Shown in pieces: positions 34,970 to 42,763 of a stretch of 64,000 bases of DNA (the stretch's first letter is position 1; each line of letters starts with the position of its first letter). The DNA lies in contig NZ_FQZK01000007.1 in the NCBI RefSeq assembly GCF_900141985.1, forward strand, positions 62,001 to 126,000, read 5' to 3'. The position numbers were made by a program, and so were the translations under genes. The notes below the pieces were generated by a model, which was not told the DNA's origin, searched no databases, and saw only the letters and a program-made list of their open reading frames with translations. Origin of the DNA: Nocardiopsis flavescens. GTDB taxonomy: Bacteria; Actinomycetota; Actinomycetes; Streptosporangiales; Streptosporangiaceae.

Positions 34970-35784
34970 GCGCGGCTCCTTCGTCGTTTTCGGATCGCTG
35001 CCGTTCTCTGCGAGCCTAAAGAGGCACAGTTTCAGGGGAGTGGCCTCGTGTTACACACAGGAAAACAGCGGACAATGGCTGTGATGGTCATCACCAGAAC
35101 ATCTCTTGGTGCACCATAACAATCGCCGAAAAACGGGGGCGTGTCCATATGTCCGAGCAGTGGTCTACACCTCATCGAACCCCCGCCCCTTCCGGGTTTG
35201 TCGGATATTCTGCACCTGTACCGCACACCACCTGGGCCGACGCCGCACGGGCGACCTCCCCGTGGAACCGCGGACCGGAGCGACATGACCGGGGACACGT
35301 GCGGGGAACGCCACCGGGGGAAGACCGTCATTTGCACGCGGCTTCTCTGGAGAAATTCCCGGCAAAAGAATTCCCATGCATGCGCACGGTGCGGATGCAC
35401 GTGCCGCAGAATGTGCGCGGGTTCCCTGCCTGACGTGACACCGAAAACGGCACCGGGTACCGCCCTGCCGCCGGACGGCGGAAAAATGGCGAAAGCGGCC
35501 TATTCCGCACGAATCCCTTGCCACACACAGAGGCCCTGTGTCAAGGGTGCAGGGCCCCCTTTTTCACCCTGGACCGCACACCACTCGTCCCGTGGGGGCA
35601 GGGTGCGAGTGCCGCGCCCTCACTTGCCATCGGTCCGAAAGGGGACTCACACTGGGAAGTGGGACACGAATGCCACTACAGCAACAGGGGTCACAACAGA
35701 CCCTCCAGGCACATCGCTCCCGGGCCCCCACCCCGGACCGCGTGGTCCCGCGCACGGCACCGAATCGTCCAGACTGGAGTGAGC
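34970..35784. other. Low-GC 815-bp intergenic region
   Basis: This is visibly the most AT-rich stretch of the window and has no recognised gene. Plus-strand frame 35149-35433 (94 codons, MSEQWSTPHRTP) is open, but I see no ribosome binding site or family. It contains a minus-strand TAGGCT box (35013-35018) and a plus-strand terminator (35532-35565). The composition and terminator suggest a leader RNA, small RNA or acquired DNA upstream of the nucleotidyltransferase gene. Confidence 0.5.
35532..35565 (+). terminator. Intrinsic terminator upstream of nucleotidyltransferase gene
   Basis: A 7-bp stem GGCCCTG/CAGGGCC, extendable by G-U pairs, followed by CCCTTTTTC. It lies 220 bases before the start codon of the next gene and has no coding gene in front of it, so it may be an attenuator or the end of a small RNA. 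Confidence 0.65.
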
Positions 35785-36600
35785 ATGGCCGTCCACCCTC
35801 GGGTACGGACACTCGCGCAGACCTTCCTCGCACACGCCGACCGGACCTCTCCCGGCCTGGTCGAAGGCCTCTACCTGACCGGTTCCGTGGCGCTGGGCGA
35901 CTTCCGCCCGCACGCCAGCGACGTCGACTTCGTCGTCGTCACCTCCCGGCGCACCGGCACGCGGGAGAACGACCTGCTCCGCCAGGCGCACGCCCGCACC
36001 CGCGCGGAGACCCCCCGGCCCCAGTTCGACGGGATCCACGTGACGTGGGACGACCTCACCCGCGACCCCGCCGCCTGCGGCCCCGTCCCCTCGGTCACCG
36101 GCGGCCGGTTCCGCGTCCGGTCCGGCGGCGACGTCAACCCGGTCACCTGGCACACCCTCGCCCGCCACGGCGTCACCGTGCGCGGCCCCCACCCGCTCGA
36201 ACTCGACGTGTGGGACGAGCGGGAGAGCCTGCGCACCTGGTCCCTGGGCTCCCTCGACGAGCAGTGGCGGCGCTGGCGCGAGAAGGCCGGCCGCCTCGTC
36301 ACCCCGCGCGGCCTGGCCGCCCTGGGGTCCCTCGCCCCGTCCTGGAGCGTGCTCAGCGTCAGCCGCCTGCACTTCACCCTCAAGACCGGGGAGATCACCT
36401 CCAAGTCCAGCGCGGGCGCCTACGCCCTGCACGCCTTCCCCGAGCGCTGGCAGCGCATCGTCAACGAGTGCCTGCGCGTCCGCCGCGGCGGCGCCGCCCC
36501 CTCCCTGTACGAGAGCGCGCTGGCCCGCCGCCGGGCCGCCCTCGACTACATCGAGATGGTCCTCGACGACGCCCTGCGCCCCGGCCTGGCCACCGCCTGA
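35785..36600 (+). CDS. AadA/ANT-like nucleotidyltransferase
   Basis: A 271-residue protein with an N-terminal polymerase-beta nucleotidyltransferase motif, GSVALGDF...SDVDFVVV (about residues 33-51), and a C-terminal helical DUF4111-like domain, the arrangement of ANT(3'')/ANT(9) aminoglycoside adenylyltransferases. It may adenylylate spectinomycin or streptomycin-like drugs, or an unknown metabolite. GGAG lies 5 bases before the ATG. It is preceded by the low-GC region with a terminator and followed 43 bases later by def, which has its own promoter. Confidence 0.8.
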   Translation: MAVHPRVRTLAQTFLAHADRTSPGLVEGLYLTGSVALGDFRPHASDVDFVVVTSRRTGTRENDLLRQAHARTRAETPRPQFDGIHVTWDDLTRDPAACGPVPSVTGGRFRVRSGGDVNPVTWHTLARHGVTVRGPHPLELDVWDERESLRTWSLGSLDEQWRRWREKAGRLVTPRGLAALGSLAPSWSVLSVSRLHFTLKTGEITSKSSAGAYALHAFPERWQRIVNECLRVRRGGAAPSLYESALARRRAALDYIEMVLDDALRPGLATA

Positions 36601-36631
36601 CGCCTCCGGAACGGCCGCGCGGGGCACCGAC

Positions 36632-36637
36632 TACCCT
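36632..36637 (+). promoter_or_regulatory. -10 box for leaderless def mRNA
   Basis: TACCCT ends 6 bases before the ATG at 36644. No Shine-Dalgarno sequence is present, so the deformylase mRNA is likely leaderless. Confidence 0.45.
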
Positions 36638-36643
36638 GAACGC

Positions 36644-37195
36644 ATGACCCTGCGCCCCATCGTCCGCTTCGGCGATCCCGTCCTCGTCACCCCGACCACG
36701 CCCGTCACCAGGTTCGACCGGCACACCGAGGCACTGGTCAAGGATCTGCTGGACACCGTCGACGCCCCCGGCCGCGCCGGCGTGGCCGCCACCCAGATCG
36801 GGGTCGGCATGCGGGTGTTCAGCTACAACGTCGAGGGGCGCATCGGCTACGTCGTCAACCCCGAACTGGCGGAGCTCTCCGGCGGGACCCAGGACGGCGA
36901 GGAGGGCTGCCTGTCCATCCCCCGGCTCTGGTACCCCACGGTGCGCGCGGAGCGCGCCGTCGTGACCGGCGTGGACCTGCGCAACGAGCCCGTCACCGTG
37001 TCCGGCGAGGGCCTCATGGCGCGCGCCCTCCAGCACGAGACCGAGCACCTGGACGGGGTGCTGTACATCGACCGCCTCACCCCCGAGCTGCGCAAGCAGG
37101 CGCTGCGCGACATCCGGCGCTCCGACTGGTTCATGCCGCAGGCCGAGGCCGCGCCCGCGAGCCCGCTGCCGAGCGCCTTCGGCGGGATCGGCTGA
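36644..37195 (+). CDS. def: Peptide deformylase
   Basis: A 183-residue metalloenzyme that removes the formyl group from the N terminus of new proteins. All three family motifs are present: GVAATQIGVG (about 45-54), EGCLSIP (about 86-92; cysteine is a metal ligand) and QHETEHLDGVLY (about 127-138; the HEXXH zinc/iron site). The last 20 residues are a nonconserved tail. Actinomycetes usually have several deformylases, so this may not be the only one. Confidence 0.96.
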   Translation: MTLRPIVRFGDPVLVTPTTPVTRFDRHTEALVKDLLDTVDAPGRAGVAATQIGVGMRVFSYNVEGRIGYVVNPELAELSGGTQDGEEGCLSIPRLWYPTVRAERAVVTGVDLRNEPVTVSGEGLMARALQHETEHLDGVLYIDRLTPELRKQALRDIRRSDWFMPQAEAAPASPLPSAFGGIG

Positions 37196-37382
37196 ACTCA
37201 CCCCAAAGCGGGTCACTCCGGTCCTCGGGTGCGGGTATCTTCGGACACATCCCCGCGCACTCCCCCACAGTCCCGTGAGTACACGCACTAGGCATGTAAC
37301 GCCGCGATCTCATAGGGTCGGCTGAGCATCCTCCGCCACGGTGCCCCCGTCCGGATGCCCCCCTGACCCTCTCGGAGCAGAC

Positions 37383-38360
37383 ATGACATCCACGCCCCGT
37401 CCACGGCGCGGTAGGCGCGCCGCGCTGGCCCTCGCCGCCGCCGTCGCCGCCCTCGCCGTCGCCCTCCCCGGAACCGCCCTGGCGGAGCCGGACGACGACG
37501 AGGTGGACATCGACGAGTTGGAGAGCCGCGCCGAGGAGCTGGAGGAGACCTACCAGGGTGAGCTCCTGCAGTTCACCGAGGTCAAGGAGCGCGTCGAGAA
37601 GGCCGAGGAGGACCTCGCGGAGATCGAGGAGCGGCTGGAGGGCTCACGCTCGGGGGTGTCGGCCATCGTGTCCACCCAGTACAAGACCAGCAGCAACGGG
37701 TTCGATCCGGCGTTCTCCGTGATCTTCTCCAGCGACCCCGAGGACGTGTACGGCGACGCCGCCGCCCTGAACTACCTCGGTGAGACCCAGGCCGGGCAGA
37801 TCTCCGGCCTGCTGGAGACCCGCGACGAGGCCCAGGAGGTCCGCGACGAGCTCCAGGGCGAGCTGGAGGACGCCGAGGACCTCATCGAGGAGCTCGAGGA
37901 GAAGAAGGAAGAAGTCGAGGCCAAGATCGAGAAGTACGAGGAGGAGCAGGTGCCCGAGGCCCCCGAGGGCGGCGGAGGCACCGGCGACATCCCCCAGAGC
38001 GCCGTCGGCAGCGGGTGGGAGCAGACCACCCCGCGCATGGCCGCGGTCCGCGACGAGATCATCCGCAACGTCGGCGTCCCGCTGCCCGTGGGCTGCTGGC
38101 GCAGCAGCGCCGACGACCACGGCGAGGGCCGGGCCTGCGACTTCATGGTCAGCTACGGGACCCACCCCTCCGCGGACAACAAGGCCTGGGGGCAGCGGAT
38201 CGCCGACTACGCGATCGGCAACGCCGACCGGCTCGGCGTGGAGTACGTGATCTGGGAGCAGCAGATCTGGCACTCGGCCAACCGCCAGTGGCGGTTCATG
38301 AACGACCGGGGCGACGTCACCCAGAACCACTACGACCACGTGCACGTCACCGCCTACTGA
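37383..38360 (+). CDS. Secreted coiled-coil protein with ARB_07466-like C-terminal domain
   Basis: A 325-residue exported protein. A basic, hydrophobic signal peptide ends near residue 34 (LPGTALA-EP). Residues 40-200 form a long acidic coiled coil (ELEETYQGELLQF, IEELEEKKEEVEAKIEKYEEE). The C-terminal 110 residues match the domain often found at the end of actinobacterial secreted proteins, with RACDFMVSYG, VIWEQQIWHS and NHYDHVHVTAY. This resembles a D-Ala-D-Ala/LAS-type peptidase with the HxH pair, so a cell-wall role is likely. GGAG lies 5 bases before the ATG. The 3' end overlaps the converging MFS gene by 14 bases. Confidence 0.85.
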   Translation: MTSTPRPRRGRRAALALAAAVAALAVALPGTALAEPDDDEVDIDELESRAEELEETYQGELLQFTEVKERVEKAEEDLAEIEERLEGSRSGVSAIVSTQYKTSSNGFDPAFSVIFSSDPEDVYGDAAALNYLGETQAGQISGLLETRDEAQEVRDELQGELEDAEDLIEELEEKKEEVEAKIEKYEEEQVPEAPEGGGGTGDIPQSAVGSGWEQTTPRMAAVRDEIIRNVGVPLPVGCWRSSADDHGEGRACDFMVSYGTHPSADNKAWGQRIADYAIGNADRLGVEYVIWEQQIWHSANRQWRFMNDRGDVTQNHYDHVHVTAY

Positions 38361-39522
38361 CACGCGCCAGGGGCAGGACCGCCGCCAGCGCGGCGGCCAG
38401 CACCGCGAAGGCCGGGCCGTAGCCCAGGATCTGGATGAGCAGGCCCAGCAGCATCGCGCCCGCGCCGGCCCCGGCGTCGTAGCCGATGTTCCACACCGCG
38501 CTGGCGCGGCCCTGACCGGCCGGGCCGGCGCGGTTCAGCATGAGGGTGACGGTCTCGTTCTGGACCGCGCCGAACCCCAGGCCGAACAGGGCGGCCCCGA
38601 GCGGCACGCAGGCGGTCGGCCCCCACAGGCCCGCCGCGATCAGAGCGGTACCGCCGACCGCGGCGGCCATTCCTGGGACCAGCAGCAGCGTCCGGCCGTG
38701 GCGGTCGTAGGAGAACCCGGCGCTCCACCGGCCGACCACCACCAGCGCCGCGTAGGCGGCCAGCGAGGCGCCCACCAGCCAGGGGGTGTCCGCCAGGGGC
38801 ACCGCGACGAAGGTGACGACGGCGCCGGCCGACGAGGCGGTGAGCAGCATCAGCACCAGCGGGGCGGCCAGCGAGGGCCCGCGTCCGGCGCCGGGGGCGG
38901 CCCGCGGCGGGGCGTCCAGCAGCGGCCGGTTGCGGCCTCCGTCGGCGAACCGGACGCCCAGGGACAGGGCGGCGCCCGCCAGCGAGCACAGCCCGGTGAT
39001 CCAGAACGCCGCGTCGAAGCCGATGTCGAGCGCCAGGGCGACGCCGCCCGGCAGGATGACGACCTGGGGCAGGCCCACCGCCAGCCCGTAGTAGCCGGTG
39101 GCCCGGCCCACCTGCTCGGGCGGGACCAGCCGTGCGGCCATCGCCGTCCCCGCGACGCTGACCATGCCGAAGCCCACCCCGCGCACCGCGGAGACCGCGA
39201 TGAGGGGCGCCAGGTCGGAGCTGAGGGCGAACAGCGGGGCGGGCAGGCCCATGATGAGCGCGCCCACCGGGAAGGCCCAGCGGTAGCCCCCGCGCTCCAG
39301 CATCCGGGGCATCGCCAGCTGGGTGAGGACCGTGGTGAGCATGAACGCCGCGGTGGTGGTCCCGGCGCCGAACTCGCCCGCCCCTCCCCGGACCGCCCAC
39401 AGCGGCACCAGGGGCAGGACCGCGGCGAAGCCGCACAGGCCGACGGCGGTGGCGGCGATGAGCAGGGCGAAGCCGCGGCCCCGGAGGCCGGGGGGCGCAC
39501 CGACGGGATGAGAGGGGATCAT
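38347..39522 (-). CDS. MFS transporter
   Basis: A 391-residue major facilitator superfamily protein with 12 predicted membrane segments. The motif-A loop after helix 2 is diverged (PRMLERGGYRWAFPVGALIMG), while the loop after helix 8 keeps SAGFSYDRHGRTLLLVPG. Length and layout fit a drug:H+ antiporter-like or sugar-efflux member. The substrate is unknown. GAGAGG is directly before the ATG. Its end overlaps the coiled-coil gene on the other strand. It is 197 bases from the hydrolase gene start, which lies downstream on the same strand. Confidence 0.87.
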   Translation of the reverse strand: MIPSHPVGAPPGLRGRGFALLIAATAVGLCGFAAVLPLVPLWAVRGGAGEFGAGTTTAAFMLTTVLTQLAMPRMLERGGYRWAFPVGALIMGLPAPLFALSSDLAPLIAVSAVRGVGFGMVSVAGTAMAARLVPPEQVGRATGYYGLAVGLPQVVILPGGVALALDIGFDAAFWITGLCSLAGAALSLGVRFADGGRNRPLLDAPPRAAPGAGRGPSLAAPLVLMLLTASSAGAVVTFVAVPLADTPWLVGASLAAYAALVVVGRWSAGFSYDRHGRTLLLVPGMAAAVGGTALIAAGLWGPTACVPLGAALFGLGFGAVQNETVTLMLNRAGPAGQGRASAVWNIGYDAGAGAGAMLLGLLIQILGYGPAFAVLAAALAAVLPLARVSRR

Positions 39523-39544
39523 CCTCTCTTTCTAACCCATGGCG

Positions 39545-40324
39545 TCAATCGAGGGGGAGGCGCTCCCGCAGCCACGAGCGCAGCCGCAGCGCCAGCTCCG
39601 GGGAGACGGCCCGCTCCGCGTGGCCCATCCCGGGGACGAGCCACAGTTCCCTGGGTTCGGCGGCGGCCTCATAGATGGCGGTGGCGTGTGAGGTGGGGAA
39701 GTAGGTGTCGGCCTCGCCGTGGACCACCAGCAGGGGCGTGGGAGAGACCTCCCCGGCGATCTCCCGGGGCTCGGCCGGGCGGTCCTGCCAGCTGTGGTCG
39801 GTGACACGGACCTTGCGGAAGCTGCGCAGGAAGAAGCGGCCCGCGGTGCGGCCCACCCCCAGGTGGATCAGCCGCATGCGGCGGGTGCCGCGGTAGTACC
39901 AGCGGCTGGGCGCGCTGATGGAGACCGCGGCGGCCACGCCCCCGTAGACCGCGGCGTGGCGCACGACGACGGCGGCCCCCATGGAGAAGCCGACGGCGGC
40001 GATCGAGGTGTAGCCGAGTCCTCGCAGGTGGGAGACCACGGCCTCCAGGTCGTGGATCTCGGCGTTGCCGACGGTGCTGTGGCCCCCGGAGCCGTGGTGC
40101 CCGCGGAAGTCGAAGGTCATGACGTCGGCGATGGAGCCGAACGACTCGGCGATGGCCCGGATGTGGGGGCTGCGGTGGCTGCCGGTGAAGCCGTTGGCGA
40201 GCACGACCGCCGCGGTCCGCCCGGGGGCGCCGCGCAGCAGCACGGAGTCGATGCCGACACCGTCGGCGGTGGTGAGCCGGTAGCGGTGCGACGTGAGCTG
40301 CGGGTGGTCAAGGGCATCGGACAC
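39545..40324 (-). CDS. Alpha/beta hydrolase
   Basis: A 259-residue cytoplasmic hydrolase. The oxyanion region is VVLANGFTGSHRSPH (about 39-53), the nucleophile elbow GFSMGAAVVV (about 110-119), the acid region VVHGEADTYFP (about 203-213) and the histidine MGHAE (about 236-240). Related actinobacterial proteins act as esterases or thioesterases; substrate unknown. GTG at 40324 lies next to GGAGG. It begins about 112 bases downstream of the protease gene stop on the same strand, so cotranscription is possible. Confidence 0.85.
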   Translation of the reverse strand: MSDALDHPQLTSHRYRLTTADGVGIDSVLLRGAPGRTAAVVLANGFTGSHRSPHIRAIAESFGSIADVMTFDFRGHHGSGGHSTVGNAEIHDLEAVVSHLRGLGYTSIAAVGFSMGAAVVVRHAAVYGGVAAAVSISAPSRWYYRGTRRMRLIHLGVGRTAGRFFLRSFRKVRVTDHSWQDRPAEPREIAGEVSPTPLLVVHGEADTYFPTSHATAIYEAAAEPRELWLVPGMGHAERAVSPELALRLRSWLRERLPLD

Positions 40325-40436
40325 ACCTCCATCGTGCCCGATCCTCCCCCGTCCGGAAACCCTCCCCGGGGGTGTCGGACACGACCGCGCGCGACGGAGG
40401 CGCCGCGCCCGCGGTCGGAGGCGTCGCGCGGGGAGG

Positions 40437-42584
40437 TCAGTCCTCGCCGTAGCGCCGGTCGATCCACTCGTCGGGGTAGAGCCGGCGGCCCCCGTCCTCC
40501 TCCGGTGCGCCGCCGAGGAGGTCACCGCCGCTGTCGGGCCCGCCGGTGGCGTGGCGGCCCCGTTCCGGGCCCTGCCGCCGCGGTTCCGGGGCGGGCGGGC
40601 CCCAGACGGGGGCGTCCGGCCGGTGGGCGCCGCCGGGGTACCCCGTCCCGTCCGGGTGGGGGGCCGCCCGCGGCCCGGGGCCGTGGGCCCCGGAGTAGGG
40701 GTCGGCCTCCCGGGGCGGCGGGCCGGAGGAAGCGGCGCCGTGGGCGGGAGGGCCGTCCGCCGGAGCGCCGTAGGGGCCGGTCCCCTGTCGGGGTTCGGAG
40801 GACCACGGGGCGGGCCCCGCGTCGCGGTACGGGTCCGGCCCGCCGTACGGGGACGGCCCCGGGGCCGGGGTCCCCCGGCCGGCTTCCGGACCGCCGTAGG
40901 AGTCCGCGCCCCGCACGGGCGCGGGAGGCCGCGCACCGAACCCCTGGGCGCCGGGCCACGGGGGCTGCCCGGGGGACGGTGAGGCGGGCGGTCCCTGTGC
41001 CGGGCCGTCGCCCCAGGGGGCGGCCCCGGCCCGCGGGCCCGGCCGCTGCTCGGGGGACCACGGCGCGGGTCCCGCCCGGCGGTAGGGGTCCGGCCCGCCG
41101 TACGGGGGTTCCCCCGGAGGGATCCCCGGGCCGGGCCGCGGGCCGCCGGGGGCTTCGGCGCCCCGCGCGGATGCGGGAGGGCGCCCGTCGAGCCCCTGGG
41201 CGTCGGACCACGGCGGCGGTTCCACGGGCGGCCGGGCGGGCGGGCCGCCCGCCGCGGGACCCCAGGGGGAGGCCTCCCGGCCCTGCGGCTCGGCGGGACG
41301 GGACGGGGCGGGGTCCGTACCGCCGTAGGGGTCCGTACCGCCGTACGGGGACGGCCCCGCGGCCGGCCCGGGGGCGAAGGGGGCGCCGCCGCGGGCCTGC
41401 GGGCCGCCCGCCGGGGAACCCCAGGCGGCGGCATCCTGTCGGGGACCGCCCAACGGCTCCGCGGAGACCGGGGCACCGGGCGCGGGCGGGGCGCCCGCAG
41501 GGGGGTTCCAGGCGGCGGCATCCTGTCGGAGACCGCCCAACGGCTCCGCGGAGACCGGGGCACCGGGCGCGGGCGGGGCGGAGTCCGCGGTTCGGGGAGC
41601 GCTCGGCGGCACGGCCGGGGAGGCGTGCGTCGGCGCGGCGGCGAGGGCCGGGAGGCCCTGGGGCGGGGTCGCGGGGACGGCGGGAGCGGGGTCCCCGGGG
41701 CCGGCTCCCCCGTCCGCCGCCCCGTGGTCGTCCCCGTCGTGGTCGTCATGGTCGTCGTAGGCGTCGTGGTCGTCGTAGGCGTACGACTCCTCGCGCAGCC
41801 GTGCCGGCGGGAACGCCAGCGACCGCAGGTTCAGCGCCACGTGCACCAGGACCGGGACCCACAGGCTGCCCGTCCCCAGGTACAGCACCACGAACAGCGT
41901 GCCCGACGCCCCGGCGCTGACCAGCCCCCACCAGCCCTGGTACAGGTAGGCCACCGCGAAGAGCAGCACCGACAGGACCGCACCCGCCCACAGCGGGACG
42001 CCCATGCCCGCCACCAGGCCGATGAACAGTCCCCGGTAGAGCAGTTCCGCGCACAGCCCGCCGGTGACGGCGACCCCCACCGCGGCCAGGCGCTCGTTGC
42101 GCGTGTAGGGGATCAGCAGCCACCGGTCCCGTTCGGGCTCGGGCAGGGACGCAGGCCGGTCCGCGGCCGCGCGGCGCCCGCCGCGTCCCCGCTTGCGGGG
42201 CGCGCGCCGGGGCAGCCGGGACGTGAGCCACGACGGCATCCCGTTGACCAGCACCCACAGCACGGCCAGGGCGATCAGCCCGCCCAGCGCTCCGCCCAGC
42301 ACCGGCCCCAGGGCGTCCGGCAGCCGGAGCCCGAGGTCGGAGGCCCCCAGGTCCGGGGAGGCGAGCAGCACGACCGCCACCAGCACGCCCCACAGCACGT
42401 GCACGCCCATGGTCACGGCGTGCACCCTGACCAGCGCGTTCGCGTCGGTGTCGCGACGCCGGGACAGCCAGGCGAAGGTCCGCCTGCCGAGGAGTGGCTC
42501 GCCGAACGCCGCGAAGAAGAGCAGCAGGACCGTCAGCAGGGTCCCCGCGAGGCTGAACTGAGGAAGTGTCTCGGACCATGGCAC
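40437..42584 (-). CDS. CPBP-family intramembrane protease with long disordered tail
   Basis: A 715-residue membrane protein. Residues 1-270 hold about seven membrane segments with the CPBP (Abi/Rce1-like) signature. The first motif reads LCAELLYRGLF, so the first glutamate of the usual EExxxR pair is alanine. The last motif reads LVHVALNL. Residues 285-715 are low-complexity proline, glycine and alanine with GGPDPYR-type repeats and are probably a disordered cytoplasmic tail. Family length is about 250-300. The start is GTG 42584, 6 bases after a TACTAT box. Confidence 0.82.
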   Translation of the reverse strand: MPWSETLPQFSLAGTLLTVLLLFFAAFGEPLLGRRTFAWLSRRRDTDANALVRVHAVTMGVHVLWGVLVAVVLLASPDLGASDLGLRLPDALGPVLGGALGGLIALAVLWVLVNGMPSWLTSRLPRRAPRKRGRGGRRAAADRPASLPEPERDRWLLIPYTRNERLAAVGVAVTGGLCAELLYRGLFIGLVAGMGVPLWAGAVLSVLLFAVAYLYQGWWGLVSAGASGTLFVVLYLGTGSLWVPVLVHVALNLRSLAFPPARLREESYAYDDHDAYDDHDDHDGDDHGAADGGAGPGDPAPAVPATPPQGLPALAAAPTHASPAVPPSAPRTADSAPPAPGAPVSAEPLGGLRQDAAAWNPPAGAPPAPGAPVSAEPLGGPRQDAAAWGSPAGGPQARGGAPFAPGPAAGPSPYGGTDPYGGTDPAPSRPAEPQGREASPWGPAAGGPPARPPVEPPPWSDAQGLDGRPPASARGAEAPGGPRPGPGIPPGEPPYGGPDPYRRAGPAPWSPEQRPGPRAGAAPWGDGPAQGPPASPSPGQPPWPGAQGFGARPPAPVRGADSYGGPEAGRGTPAPGPSPYGGPDPYRDAGPAPWSSEPRQGTGPYGAPADGPPAHGAASSGPPPREADPYSGAHGPGPRAAPHPDGTGYPGGAHRPDAPVWGPPAPEPRRQGPERGRHATGGPDSGGDLLGGAPEEDGGRRLYPDEWIDRRYGED
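41421..41580. repeat. Near-perfect direct repeat inside the CPBP tail
   Basis: A 73-bp unit at 41421-41493 recurs at 41508-41580 with one mismatch, period 87 bases (29 codons). Both copies encode PGAPVSAEPLGGxRQDAAAW. The near-identity at DNA level indicates a recent duplication within the tail. Confidence 0.9.
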
Positions 42585-42590
42585 GGGGCA

Positions 42591-42596
42591 ATAGTA
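42591..42596 (-). promoter_or_regulatory. -10 box for leaderless protease mRNA
   Basis: Minus-strand TACTAT ends 6 bases before the GTG at 42584, with no Shine-Dalgarno between them. Confidence 0.5.
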
Positions 42597-42692
42597 GGGG
42601 CCCGAAACCAGTCATAGAGCACATGCCGGATACCGGAATCCCCCGACCCCTTGTGGTCGTCCCGATCACGAGCGACCGTAGTGAGTGTCACA

Positions 42693-42714
42693 GGTCACAC
42701 CGAGGTCGGTGACC
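42693..42714. promoter_or_regulatory. Inverted repeat upstream of EF-G-like gene
   Basis: GGTCAC and GTGACC separated by 10 bases lie 50 bases upstream of the EF-G-like start, in the divergent region shared with the protease gene. A possible operator; no regulator is linked to it. Confidence 0.3.
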
Positions 42715-42763
42715 GCCGCCCCGACGTGGCCCCGAACGGATCCCGAAGGGCAGGGCAGTGGGG

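Noticed and set aside
35032..35400. Minus-strand frame of 122 codons in the low-GC region
   Set aside because: No ribosome binding site and a composition unlike the window's proteins (many C, R and P). It overlaps the other weak frame 35149-35433 and resembles nothing I know.
37196..37382. Possible c-di-AMP (ydaO) riboswitch before the secreted coiled-coil gene
   Set aside because: Such riboswitches often precede actinobacterial cell-wall hydrolase genes, but the conserved core sequences of the class are not present in these 187 bases.
40500..41700. Repetitive GC-rich stretch considered as a CRISPR or minisatellite array
   Set aside because: The repeats are in frame in a long open reading frame with coherent protein repeats, and only one near-perfect DNA repeat pair exists. 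There is no regular repeat-spacer structure.
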